DNA of 64,000 bases from contig OY754968.1 of the NCBI GenBank assembly GCA_963576475.1, positions 20,198,734 through 20,262,733 of the forward strand. The letters are read 5' to 3'. Shown here one piece after another: positions 32,926-43,767 of this stretch (its first letter is position 1; each line of letters starts with the position of its first letter). This stretch comes from Molanna angustata. Taxonomy: Eukaryota > Arthropoda > Insecta > Trichoptera > Molannidae. Under the pieces are notes generated by a model. It saw only the letters and a list, made by a program, of their open reading frames with translations, ran no database searches and was not told the origin of the DNA. The position numbers and the translations under genes are program-made.

Positions 32926-34804
32926 CTAGTTGCATGTAACACATGAGATCCAACTGTCGATAGCGATAGTATGTAGGTATCAGTGGCGGCTGGTGACCTT
33001 TAATCTTAGGAGGGCTCAAAGTTATAATTATACCTAGATGAGAAATCAACTTACTACAGGAATCAGAAAGCAGATATGAGGGACAATATTATTTTCGTGT
33101 ATTAAAATTATCAGTGATTTCCGTAGTTCTTTTGTTTATCGGAAATTAAAACGTGAACCTAATCATTTATGCTGTATTTGGTTGGGTTTTAAATAACGTT
33201 TTTAATAAAATGCATCAATAAATTATAAAATAAATTTTGACAACTAATGATTTATGATCATACAAAATTGAAAAGAAAAACTTCTGGCAACGGCCGCATG
33301 ACTGCTTCCTGATTTTACACATTTTATATCATTTTTGTTTGCAATATTATGGTATCAATTAATTTAATCAATAAATACTAATATATTTCGGATGATTTAA
33401 AGTTTAAACTATGTAATATCAATTAATGTTAGCCTCAAGGAATTGCAACTGCTTACCTAACGTTCGACCATCGCAATGTACAACAAAATATGAATGAATG
33501 AAAATATACTGTAATCCTTCGCGGGCACTGCCCCGTTTTACTCGAAATCGGCATACATACGGCGAGCTGCGGCGACAGCAGGCGGTCTCGTGAATTGTAT
33601 TGGTTCTCCGGGCACAAGTCGACTGTGCCCGAGGAATGAAATATTTCATAGAATCTTGCTTGCTTTACAAAGCAGGTAGGTTTAAATACTTTCGCTAAAT
33701 ACACTACAGGCGTAAGACGTCAAATATTAATTAGAAAAATAATGTATTCTCAAGATTTAATGACATACATATTTTGGATTTTTTTGTCCGGAAGGGCTGA
33801 GCCCGAGAGCCCTTTAGGAAGAGCCGCCACTGGTAGGTATAGTTGAAGAATAAGTATCAAACTATAAACCCATAAATCCAAATTATTGAATATTTTAGGA
33901 TATTTTGTTTTCTATACAACACATGTAGGTATGTCAAGATAGGACATTATGGAGGTCAGTCCTTTTTCTACCCATAATATGAAAACAGCGTGATGGTATA
34001 TATATATATGTATGTTTGGAGATTTAAGTATCAAACTATTAAGTCTTCTTACATATTATATTATTGTGTATAGGCGACTGCCATACAAATTGTATGAAGC
34101 AATGTCGTCACTAAATTCAATTTTTATAAAAATTGTTAAAAAAAATTGAGATATATTGCTGTAATGTATAAATTTTTTATAGAAAATTAAATTCTCTAGT
34201 TTACATATTTCGGCATTTTTCGATATTTTTAAAAGAAATGGAAATAAAGGCAGTTAAAGACAAAAATTTGTCATACCAATTTTTGCTTCTTAATAAAAAC
34301 AGTTTGAGAAACCCTGGAACTGTTTTTCAAAATATTTTCGAGATACTATATTTGACTATATTTTTACAAAATTTCTGCATTCTGGCGTTTATAGTTTTTG
34401 AGATATTTGGACAAATGCTATAAAAATTAAAATTTTGATAACCCCTGACTGGAACAAAAATTCTAAATACTGACTATAAAAGTTTTGTGTACCTAAAATT
34501 GTCTATATATTCAGAAACTTTAGGCTTTGTGAAACCAGCGGATCAAAAGTTATGAGGGGGGGACAGACATAGACACACACAGACACACACACAGACACAC
34601 AAAACTCACATAAAATGTTCTACTCCAAATTCTGAGTAAATCCATGTATGGGGAACATGTATCCTGCGAAGCCTCTAAGTTGGTGTTTTTAGCATGCAAA
34701 AAGTCCACTACGCCATACAAAATGTTACTTCGTACACGCACTTGGATTTAAACTGCCTCTACCTTCAATAGAATTTCATTCTCTTGAACGAATCGACAGT
34801 TAGA
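32926..34804 (-). mobile_element. Helitron family copy carrying a nested hAT element
   Basis: Minus-strand 5' end (TCTAACTGTCG, one change) is at 34804 and the 3' hairpin plus CTAG is at 32926, followed by T. Without the 852-bp insert at 32981-33832 the copy is about 1.0 kb. The CA microsatellite is at about 34563-34605. No coding capacity. Confidence 0.9.
32981..33832. mobile_element. Non-autonomous hAT element, 852 bp, 8-bp duplication
   Basis: Ends are CAGTGGCGGCT and its inverse AGCCGCCACTG, followed inward by an AGGGCTC pair, and the element is flanked by GTAGGTAT at 32973-32980 and 33833-33840. An exact 8-bp duplication with CAG-type ends is diagnostic of hAT. No transposase motif was seen inside; the small open frames at 33419-33704 have no recognised content. 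Confidence 0.93.
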
Positions 34805-35897
34805 TTATGTAGGCATACATATTTACATTGTACATACACAATGTACCTACACATAGGTAGGTACCGAAGAAATTTGAAATCACTATAGTCTTCTTGTGAT
34901 CTAAGTTTAAAATTATCATGTACTTATTTTACGATTTCATACCTACAGTAAGAAGTAAGTAAGTATTTTATGATTTCATACCAACACAGCTATTTTAGGA
35001 TTGTGAAAGATGCTTGTGTTGACTTTGAAAAGGTATCTATTTTAATCTAGATCAGCACAAAGTGACAATAGAACCATCCCATAAATACCTATACTTTACG
35101 CACATCTCGCTGTACAAGAATTCAAATTCACATAAAGGTTTTGAAGACCTTATAATACATATTTTACAAATGATTACTTAAGGCTCCTCAAGATCCCGAG
35201 GCCCAAAGTGTGCGCCTCGTGCGCTTATAAGGTAATCCGCCATTGCCAAACAGCTATAAACAAAACTAATTATATTAAGAAAACAAAGAAGTAATACTAT
35301 TTGCATTTAATTTCATTTAAACTCGTCCATGTACCTACTTGAAACAAAAAATGTTTATTGTGAAGAATCACACAGTGAAAGTATGTATTCTTACAAAACG
35401 TGTGTCTCTGGAAAGATATTAATCAAAACGAAGTATAGTAACGAATTGATCATCTGATCCAAGAAAAATCATTTTTTTCATTCCTATGCACATTTATGTA
35501 GTACCTAACTTTAATTTAGTATCAAAACTGAAATCTTCTTACTTCAATATATACCTAATAATTTAAAAAAAACATAAATAACAAATAATAATACGACTTG
35601 CACTCTAAGATTTGTTTGTATTATCTTAAAAGAGTAAAAATATAAACAGCGTTTCATGCGGTAGATCATTCTGAGAGAAATATCAAATTTAAATGGCAAT
35701 AACCATAACCGAGTATTAACAGATTTTTTTTATATTGTGTTGTATAAATCTTGTTACATTTATTGCAATATTTATGTTCCAAACGAAGGTAAATTTATCA
35801 TTCACTTTTTGTTGAAATAAATTTATTTATTATTAATAACATTATGAATTCCAAGAATTGCCTTAAACGAATTATTCTCTATACTATTTAATATAAA
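34805..35897. other. AT-rich spacer, no gene recognised
   Basis: A short hairpin (ACATTGTACATACACAATGT) lies near 34822-34842. Nothing else is recognised. Confidence 0.4.
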
Positions 35898-36411
35898 CAA
35901 GTTGCATGTAACACATGAGATCCAACTGTCGATAGCGATAGTATGTATAGTTGAAGAATATGTACCAAACTATAAACCCATAAATACAAATTATTGAATA
36001 TTTTAAGATATTTTGTTTTCTATACAACATATGTAGGTATGTATGTCAAGAAAGGATAGTATGCAGGGAGGTCCTTTTTTCCTACCCAGAATATGAAAAT
36101 AGCATGATGGTATGTATGTATGTTTGGAGATGAAATATCAAACTATTAAGTCTTCTAAGGCCCAGAATCATAAACATGAGATGACGTGTCTGAGCTGAGA
36201 TAACGACTCAAACTCAGTTGAATTTGATAGTTCTCAAACTGTAGGAATTTCATACTTTTTCAGCATTTATTTTGAAATCTATGGTTACTTTTTAAAAAAT
36301 ATCTTTGAACTCCCTATCTACTATCTTCAATCTATGAATTTAAACTTTCATTTGAGTTCAAAACATCTGTTTCATTCGCGTTTTGTTTGTTTTTAGAATA
36401 ATAATTAATAA

Positions 36412-36533
36412 TGAATGCTAAAAGGAAAACTGCATTTACTGCATATGAAAAACATTTTTTAATGAAATTAGTGAGGAAGAAAATTACCTCAACAAGGATA
36501 AATAATTATTTACCTAACAACGGATTTATTTAA
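36412..36533 (+). pseudogene. Myb/SANT-like protein fragment of Harbinger, frameshifted
   Basis: From 36423 one frame reads TAFTAYEKHFLMKLVRKK and stops at 36531-36533. A basic stretch followed by a F-E-x-x-LMxLV helix is how the Myb/SANT-like DNA-binding proteins of Harbinger elements begin. The nearest ATG (36412) is in another frame, one base out, so the fragment is broken near its start. Confidence 0.5.
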
Positions 36534-37009
36534 AAAAATGACATTTTTATTTCTATATAATGGCTGTTTTAATTCCTACGTTTAACTATGATAAGTCTTA
36601 TAATCTTATATACCAAATTAAGTTGTGATAATTGTTTATAGGTAGGTATAATGTTATTATGAAAACTATACAATAAGGATAAATAATGATTTACCTAAAT
36701 AAACAACTATTTTATTTCTACACAATGGCTGTTTTATTTCCTACGCTTAATTATGATAAGTAAAACATTAATAAACGTGATCCTAATGAATGAACTCTAT
36801 TAGAGAGTTTTGCAAATTTACCTAGTAAATAGTCTTTCGACAACTAGGTTTCTCATAGCCAAACCTTCAACAGTATTTTGCTGAACATGTGAAACAGGTA
36901 CCTACTTGATAAACATTTTCTTCTTCCCTAATAACATTATTTTTTTCAAGACAAATATTATGTAAAACTGCACAAGCTATCAGGGCTATCAATATTTGAA
37001 GATCAGGTA

Positions 37010-37270
37010 TTATAGGATGCCTCTGTTGTTGATTTTTCGCAATCCATCGTGAATAAGCGGCAATATGGCAGTGAGGACAGTTCCTTTATAAAACCTATAG
37101 CGCTTTTTAAATTCACAGTTTTCATAAAATTCGAAAGTGTTTATCATATTTCGAATATAACATTTGCGGCGTCTCATTCTCCTCGCGGCAAATGATTCAT
37201 CGGGAAAATTAATCACATCTGCATTCCCAATATTGTCAACATCATGCAAAAACTCAAATATATCAGACAT
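37010..37270 (-). pseudogene. HARBI1-like transposase, N-terminal remnant
   Basis: Eighty-six codons. The segment EFYENCEFKKRYRFYKGTV followed by LTAILPLI matches the layout of the N-terminal helical region of Harbinger nucleases (EFxxRFRxSKxTVxxLLxLI type). The DDE catalytic domain is wholly missing, so no activity is expected. It faces inward from the right end of the element, as expected for a transposase gene that lost its 3' part. Confidence 0.7.
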
Positions 37271-37901
37271 TTTAATGCTCCCTATTTAATGAATATAATT
37301 TTATATTCACCACAAAAAAATATCTTGGAATTCACCAGTTTTTATCTCGAATAAAATTTAAAATAGAACTAGGTAAACGATTTTGACAGTTCAAAGCATG
37401 CTCAGCATGTAAAGTCACCGATTTTGGTGACTCAAACTCACGGGAGATGAGAAACGATTTTTTATGACTTCTGTGAGAAACAAAGTTCTATGATTACAAA
37501 TCTGTAACTCAAACTCATCTAAGTACCTATTTTGCGACTATGATTATGGGCCTTAGATATTGTGTATAGACGACTACCATACAAATTGTATGAAGCAATG
37601 TCGTCACTAAATTCAATTTTTAAAAAAATTGTTAAAAAAAAATTGAGATGTGCTAATACAATGCACATATTTTTTATAGAAAATTAAATTATCTAGTTGG
37701 GGTGTTTCGGCTTTTTTCAATATTTTTTAAAAAATCGGAAATATAGGCAGTTAAACTCATATTTTGAGATATATGGAAAAATAAACCAAAATTTCAAAAG
37801 TTGATAACGCCATACAAAATGATCCTTCGTACACGCATCTTGGCTTAATAATGTCGATTCATTCAGATAATTGAATTCTCATGAACGAATCGACAGTTGG
37901 A

Positions 37902-38404
37902 AAAAATGTACATAAATTAATAATTTTTGCTTTCAAAAGGATTCAAAAAAATATAGTAAAATTTTATACAGTGCCGTTATCTGACAACGAGAACTCTCCA
38001 TGTTCGCTTGTGAAGTAAGTAATGGGATTAAAAAAAACTAAATACCTATACAATACTTTTCAGACGTCAATTGTTTTCTTTAAGTAATTAATAGCGTAAT
38101 CAAAATATCGATACGATTGCAATAAAAATGGTTCCATAAATAGCCACAAATCCCAGATAAGATCAGTTAACCGTGAAAGCTCTCTCAAGGGATAATGTTC
38201 CTCCTATATTTCTTGTGGAAGGAGACCATGCCAACAATTTCCTACCTTTCTTCTATACCTACATCTACAATAAATCGATAGAAAAATATACTAACATCAG
38301 TCTACCTACTGTTCAAGTATCTACGTCATACCAACATCATATGATTTTCTGTTACCTACGCGCTTTAAACATAGGATTACAAATAGCCAACGAGAACTGT
38401 AATA
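37902..38404. other. AT-rich spacer, no gene recognised
   Basis: A chance frame (38173-38418) runs into the next Helitron end. No other feature recognised. Confidence 0.4.
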
Positions 38405-39404
38405 CTACTTGCATGTAACACATGAGATCCAACTGTCGATGGCGATAGTATGTATAATTGAGAAATACGTACAAAACTTAAAAAAAATTAATAAATATTT
38501 TAAGATATTTTGTTGTCTATATAAAACATGTAGGTATGTAAATCCGGATAGGATAATGGAGGTCAGTCTGTTTTTTCTACCCAGAATATGAAAACAGCAT
38601 GGTGATATGTATGTATGTTTGGAGATGAAGTATCAAACTATTAAGTCATCTTAGATATTTATTGTGTATAGGCGACTGCCATACAAATTGTATGAAGCGA
38701 TGTGGTCACCAAATTCAATTATTATAAAAATTGTTAAAATTGTTTGAGATGTACTACTACAATGTTAATATTTTTTATATAAAATTAAATTATCTAGTTG
38801 GTTAGTTTTGGTATTTTTCGATATTTTTATAAATTTCGGAAATATAGGCAGTTAAACACATAAATTTATCATAAAAAAATGTTTTTCTGAATAAAAAATA
38901 TTTGAGAAACTAAGGAATTTTTATGAAAAAATAAATTTGAGATTATTTATTTGTCTCTATTTATACCAATTTTCAGGGTTCTAGCTTATATGGTTTTTGA
39001 GATATGTATGGAAAAATTAAGTAAAAATTCAAAAGTTGATAACCCCTGACTGAAACCAAAATTCAAAATCCTGAGTATAAATATTTTGTAGGCCTGTAAC
39101 TGTCTATATATTCTGAAATTGTGGGTTATGTTAATTGAGCGGTTCAAAAATTATAAGGGGACACACACACAGACACACTAAATGTTCTACTCCGAATTCT
39201 GAGTAAATCCATATATTTTAAGATATTTGCTGTGAATATACGTTGCATATATGCTTCGAAGCCTCTAACTTGGTGTTTTTTGACTTCAAATTTGGAAAAA
39301 CCGTGAAAAATATAGACCCTGCAAACCAATCTCGCGTATCTTGGCTTGATACTTTGTCGAAATGTAAAGAGAATAAAATTCTTTGGAACAAATCGACATT
39401 TGGA
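38405..39404 (-). mobile_element. Helitron family copy (1.0 kb)
   Basis: Minus-strand 5' end TCCAAATGTCGAT at 39404 (preceded by A), (TG)n at about 39178-39162, and a 3' end with hairpin CATGT-GTT-ACATG at 38405, where the terminal word reads GTAG instead of CTAG and is followed by T. Confidence 0.88.
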
Positions 39405-39441
39405 TAGTTGGTTTTTCATTTCTTTCTCATATAAGTAAGTT

Positions 39442-39666
39442 GTCGGCCTTCGTGGCTCAGTTGGTTAGATATCTGACTGCTGAGCCAAAGGTCCCGGGTT
39501 CGATTCCCGGTGGAGACACAGTTTTTAATTGTGTTTTCAGTCTGGATCTGTGAGACGATTAATATCGCAAGTCTCCAGAATGTGGTAACTTGTTATTGGG
39601 TGCGTGTTAAATTAATATTTGACATAGTACCTGTTAGTTGCCCGAGAAGCAATATTAAATAAATAA
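39442..39666 (+). mobile_element. tRNA-derived SINE, copy 3, full length, 11-bp duplication
   Basis: Full-length copy of about 225 bp: tRNA-like head with box A TGGCTCAGTTGG and box B GGTTCGATTCC, a body with GTCTCCAGAATGTGG, and the tail GTTGCCCGAGAAGCAATAT plus an AAAT-type run. ATATAAGTAAG occurs exactly at 39429-39439 and 39667-39677. It lies 37 bp beyond a Helitron end. Confidence 0.95.
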
Positions 39667-39693
39667 ATATAAGTAAGAATATATCACACACCA

Positions 39694-40130
39694 CTAGTTG
39701 CATGTAACACATGAGAGCCAACTATCGATGACGATAGCATGAATAATTAAAGAATACATACCAAAATATAAACACTTAAACACAAATTAATAAATATTTT
39801 AAGATATTTTGTTTTCTATACCTATATAACATGTAGGTATATATGTCAGGATAGGATAGTATGGAGGTCAATATGTTTTCCTACCCAGAATATGAAAACA
39901 GCATGATGGTATGTATGTATGTATGTTTGGAGATTAAGTTTCAAATTAGTGAGTCTTCTTAGATATTGTGTATAGGCCACTGCCTTACAAATTGTATGAA
40001 GCGATGTCGTCACTAAATTCAATTTAAAAGAAAATTATTAAAAAAATTTGAGATGTACCTACTACTACAATGTTGATATTTTTTATGGCAAATTAAATTA
40101 TCTAGTTGGAGTGTTTCGGCTTTTTTTTTT
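39694..40130 (-). mobile_element. Helitron family, 3'-half copy, broken
   Basis: The 3' end (CTAG at 39694, hairpin intact) and about 440 bp of body are present, ending at GTGTTTCGGCTTTTT near 40130. The 5' half is missing; a foldback MITE and an inverted Helitron 3' end follow. Confidence 0.85.
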
Positions 40131-40175
40131 ATTTTATGTCAGATAGGCAGAATACACAATATGCACGGGAACTCT

Positions 40176-40355
40176 TACAGTGTTATTTATAAAAATAAAT
40201 TTGGTTCAATTGAACCCGGTTCAAAGTTTTATTCTGAAATTCAAATATTCTCACATAAGAATAAATAATTCTTATATGAGAAAAATTTGAATTTCAGAAT
40301 AAGACTTTGAACCGGGTTCAATTGAACCAAATTTATTTTTATAAATAACACTGTA
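40176..40355. mobile_element. Foldback MITE, 180-bp near-perfect palindrome
   Basis: Two arms of about 85 bp are inverted copies with only a few mismatches (CAGTGTTATTTATAAAAAT ... and its inverse; GGTTCAATTGAACC occurs in each arm). Ends are CAGTG/CACTG flanked by TA on both sides, fitting a Tc1/mariner-type MITE. Its transcript would form a long hairpin. Confidence 0.88.
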
Positions 40356-40536
40356 TTAGTTTGATTCTTAAAAACTTCGTACACACATATGTGCATAACA
40401 TCAAGCTGTTTGTTTCGGAGTATGAAAATATGACATATATTTGTTTTTTTATAGAAAAACAAGATATTTTAATATTTTTAATAATTTGGATTTATTTTTT
40501 TATTGTTTGGTAGGTACATTTTTTTTATAATTAAAT

Positions 40537-40606
40537 ATTGTCGATGGCGATACACATGCTATCGCCATCGACAAATGGATCTCATGTTTTACATACAACA
40601 CGTAAT
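40537..40606 (+). mobile_element. Helitron 3'-terminus remnant with local palindrome
   Basis: GCTATCGCCATCGACA followed by ATGGATCTCATG and a decayed hairpin is the family's 3' end in plus orientation. Immediately upstream a second TGTCGATGGCGATA faces it, making an inverted pair around 40556. Confidence 0.75.
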
Positions 40607-41033
40607 ATATAAATATCTAATATTTATATAGGTACGTTAAGTTTTTGGTAAGTATAATATTTACAAATGTTACCATATACAAACAATATAATTCATGAAA
40701 TATTTAATACTTTACGACTCATAACCCTCACAAGGTAAGGTTTATGCAAAGCATCTCGTATATTCGTTCACAGAAATATTTCACATTTGGATCATAGTTG
40801 AAACGCGATGAAAAGAAAACAAACGTAATATGAATTATTTATATTGAATCAAAACATCCTAGAAATAAGAACAAAAAGCAAAATACAAAAAGCTGAAATA
40901 ACACAAACGAAACATTATGGCTAGAAATCTCTAGAGAATTTATATAAGAGATCACCGCTAAATGTACTTATGTGTGTATGTTTGGAGAGTATATATGTTC
41001 AAGTAAATACTATTTTGTTATCACTACTTGCAT

Positions 41034-41488
41034 GTAACACATGGGATATAACTGTCGGTGTATATAATGAAAGAAAACGTAAAAACTATATTTATCATAA
41101 ATAAACCTTAAATCCAAATTATTGGATATATTGAAATATTTTGTTTTCCTATGAAAAACTCCTCTTTTTTTCCACCCCAAATTTGCAAACAGCTCAATGG
41201 TATATGTGAAGAAAATATCGAAATCTCAGTAGATAATGAGTACATATTCTGCCATTCACAATTCTGAGTATAAAAATTTAGTAGGCCTATAATTTTCTAT
41301 ATTATATTCTGAAATTTTGGGCTCTCCATAAATATGCTGCGAAGCCTTCAAGTTTGTGTTTTTTAACTTCAAAGTTAGAAAAACCATGAAAAGTGTAAAC
41401 CTAGCCATACAAAATCTCGGAGATCTTGGCTTGAAACTATGTCGATCTGTTAAGAAAAATAAATTCTCTTGAACAAATCGACAGTTGG
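41034..41488 (-). mobile_element. Helitron family, short internally deleted copy (455 bp)
   Basis: Minus-strand 5' end is at 41488 (CCCAACTGTCGAT, one change) and the 3' end at 41034 with the hairpin and GTAG, followed by T. The middle, including the microsatellite, has been deleted, and divergence from the other copies is higher, so this copy is older. Confidence 0.82.
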
Positions 41489-41589
41489 GCTATTACATAT
41501 TTTATATTTCATAAATGGATGTTTGATTGACCATCAATAATCATATCTATTGGTCATGGAACATATTTATAAGGACATTTTTTTTGACG

Positions 41590-42397
41590 TTATGATAAGA
41601 AAATATTAAATAAGCGATCATACCTTACCAGTCGTCGTCCTCGATGCTGAGGGTCGTGGCCATCATATACTATGTTGCGGACCATTGCTCTCCAGGTCGT
41701 CCTGTCCGTTGCCATATGTACGGCTCTATGGAGTGTTGAGGCAGGGATATTTTGTTTTATTTGGTCGGACCAGCGCATCTGCGATCTACCTCTCGGTCTT
41801 GTTCCCGGCGCTTTTCCGACCATAATCAGCTTTTCAAGGCTGTCTTCCCCTCTACGAGCTATGTGACCAAAAAACTTAAGTATTCGTTCCAGACATAGAG
41901 ACGACAATTTCACTGTGATGCGCAGTTCTTGAAGAATGGAGATGTTTGTTCTTCTTGCTTTCCAGGGAATTTTCAGCATTCTTCTCCAGCACCACATTTC
42001 GAACGCGTCTATTCTGTCTCTATCTCTGGCCCGCAAAGTCCATGATTCTACTCCATAAAAGAAAATGGAGAACACCAGTGTGCGTACAATCTTCATCTTC
42101 AGGTTTCTGGATATGTTCCTGTCTTTCCATATTTTATTTAGACTGGTCATAGCACTGATCTCGGTTTCACACTCGCCTTGGTTGGTAATAGTGGACCCCT
42201 GATAAACGAATTTATCCACCATTTCCAGATCCAAGAGAGCTCCTGTCAATTGCAGTTTGTCAGATCGGTCGACAATCATTAGTTTTGTTTTAGCTTTATT
42301 TATTTTGAGGCCTAGTTTTGGGCTTTCCTCGTCTACTCTACGGAGTAGATCCACCATTTCGGCCTCATGCGAATAGGTTGGTATCATCCGCATATCT
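41590..42397 (-). pseudogene. RTE-like RT, downstream part
   Basis: Begins at the SINE junction with the catalytic Asp-Asp region and continues through GLKINKAKTKLMIVDR, DKFVYQGSTITNQGE, VFSIFFYGVESWTL, FEMWCWRRMLKIPW and FGHIARRGEDSLEKLIM to a stop at 41590. The frame is unbroken over about 268 codons. This order is the standard C-terminal half of RTE-like LINEs found widely in arthropods. Confidence 0.9.
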
Positions 42398-42633
42398 TGT
42401 CGGCCTTCGTGGTTCAGTTGGTTAGGTATCTGACTGCTGATCCAAAGGTCCCGGGTTCGATTCCCGGTGGAGACACAGTTTTAAATTGTGTTTTCAGTCT
42501 GGATCTGTGAGACGATTAATATCGTAAGTCTCCAGAATGTGGCAACATGTTATTGGGTGCGTGTTAAATAATCATTTCACATTGTACCTGTTAGTTGCCC
42601 GAGAAGCTACATAAAATAAAATAAAATAATAAA
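42398..42633 (+). mobile_element. tRNA-derived SINE, copy 4, inserted in a LINE YADD box
   Basis: Full-length copy with box A TGGTTCAGTTGG (one change), intact box B GGTTCGATTCC, body and tail (GTTGCCCGAGAAGC, then an AAAAT-type run). ATATCT at 42392-42397 and 42634-42639 is the duplication. Orientation is opposite to the host LINE. Confidence 0.95.
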
Positions 42634-43131
42634 ATATCTATGATTTGAGATTTTCTTGCCTCCGATCGAAACACCTCCATGCCAGTTTTCTAGGGCTTTT
42701 CTCATTATATATTCGCCATATATGTTAAATAAATCTGGAGATAAGATGCATCCTTGGCGAACTCCTTTATTGACCCTAAATTCACGTGAGATGTTTTCCC
42801 CCACTTTGACAGTTGCTGTGCCAGCCTCGTACAGACTCTTGATCAGTGTAATCAGATGTTGTGGTGCGCCCATTTCACTCAAGACTCCCCATAAAGAGTT
42901 CCAGTTTACACAATCGAACGCCTTGCTGTAATCCAATAAGCAGATCAGCATTGGTATATAAAACTCTCGCGATTTTTCAATCAACAGTCTGGCGTTCAAA
43001 ATTTTTTCCCTGGTTCCCTTTCCTGGAATCTGAGCATTCAAGTAGTGTTTTAGTCTATGTTTTATTATCTGTAGCATAACTTTGCTGGGGTGAGATATAA
43101 GGGCAATTGTTCTGAAATTTTCACACTTCAT
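42634..43131 (-). pseudogene. RTE-like RT, upstream part (palm)
   Basis: Reads a FRTIALISHPSKVMLQII segment, LLDYSKAFDCVNW (first catalytic Asp), GVRQGCILSPDLFN and KKISNHRY, where it meets the SINE exactly before the Ala-Asp-Asp of the YADD box. No stop or frameshift is seen upstream of the SINE; the displayed frame of 174 codons runs on into the SINE tail. Confidence 0.9.
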
Positions 43132-43438
43132 TGTTTATCCTTTTTTGTGTATAGAGATGAACATGGACATATACAAACGCCTACTGTTGTAGCTATACAT
43201 CTTTATTTCAGAAAAATCGTTCTACGTGTAACCTCATACTCAGAAGTCATGTGTTCCAACGAAATCAATAAGTACTCTCCATCCTTATGAGTCCCTCGGA
43301 TTAAAAAAAAAGAATGATATCTCGGTATAATGATACCAGTTTATCACTTGCTCTTTTCAATGACTGGTTGCAAAATCTTTGGTTTTAAAATTGTTGTAAA
43401 ACTGGAATTTATTTGACAACGATACGACAGACCCACAA
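43132..43438. other. Spacer, no gene recognised
   Basis: Nothing convincing between the RTE-like LINE and the MITE. Confidence 0.4.
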
Positions 43439-43627
43439 CAGGGGGACAAGTCTGGTTCAATCGGCGAAATAAAAACCACTGTGATTACCCATATCATGGA
43501 TATAATTATTATACAATAGTTCTACAATATCTTTAGATGTCATAGAACTCCATACTAGAATTATATCCATGATATGGGTAATCACTGGTGTTTTGATTTC
43601 GCCGGTCGAACCAGACTTGCCCCCCTG
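43439..43627. mobile_element. Foldback MITE, copy 2 of 2 (189 bp)
   Basis: Arms begin CAGGGGGACAAGTCTGGTTC and its inverse. Same length and structure as 13761-13949. The eight bases outside (ACCCACAA and ATCCAAAA) agree at six positions, which would suit a decayed hAT duplication but is not decisive. Confidence 0.87.
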
Positions 43628-43767
43628 ATCCAAAACTCCACATACCAAATCCCAAAGTACTTATTACCTTTACTGAGTAAAAACCATAATATTAATAATA
43701 ATAATATTATTTATTTATTATTATTTTATTTATAATAAACATGACATTCTACATAAAGAGGTTTGAC

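Larger units (their letters stand above)
36159..37552. mobile_element. PIF/Harbinger element, internally deleted relic (1.39 kb)
   Basis: Inverted ends GGCCCAGAATCATA and (reverse) GGCCCATAATCATA lie between TAA (36156-36158) and TTA (37553-37555), fitting a 3-bp TWA target. Removing it restores the Helitron text TCTTC-TTAGATATTG. Further inward, inverted phrases such as TGAGTTTGAGT occur near both ends. It carries starts of both proteins known from this superfamily: a Myb/SANT-like fragment on the plus strand and a HARBI1-like transposase N-terminus on the minus strand. Confidence 0.85.
35898..37901 (-). mobile_element. Helitron family copy carrying a nested Harbinger relic
   Basis: Minus-strand 5' TCCAACTGTCGAT is at 37901; the 3' end at 35898 reads CTTG instead of CTAG, followed by T. 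The copy is interrupted at 36159-37552. It has an internal deletion near 37807 that removed the microsatellite block, joining GATAAC directly to GCCATACAAAA. Confidence 0.9.
41580..43131 (-). mobile_element. RTE-like LINE, 5'-truncated, split by a SINE
   Basis: Minus-strand LINE whose RT palm and C-terminal region survive in two parts, 43131-42634 and 42397-41590. The SINE at 42398-42633 separates them with a 6-bp duplication (ATATCT). No endonuclease part remains, and the 5' break at 43131 is at codon level. Resembles the fragment at 26987-27177. Confidence 0.88.

Noticed and set aside
37010..37270. A domesticated HARBI1 host gene
   Set aside because: It lies inside an element with inverted ends, lacks the catalytic domain and is nested in a Helitron.
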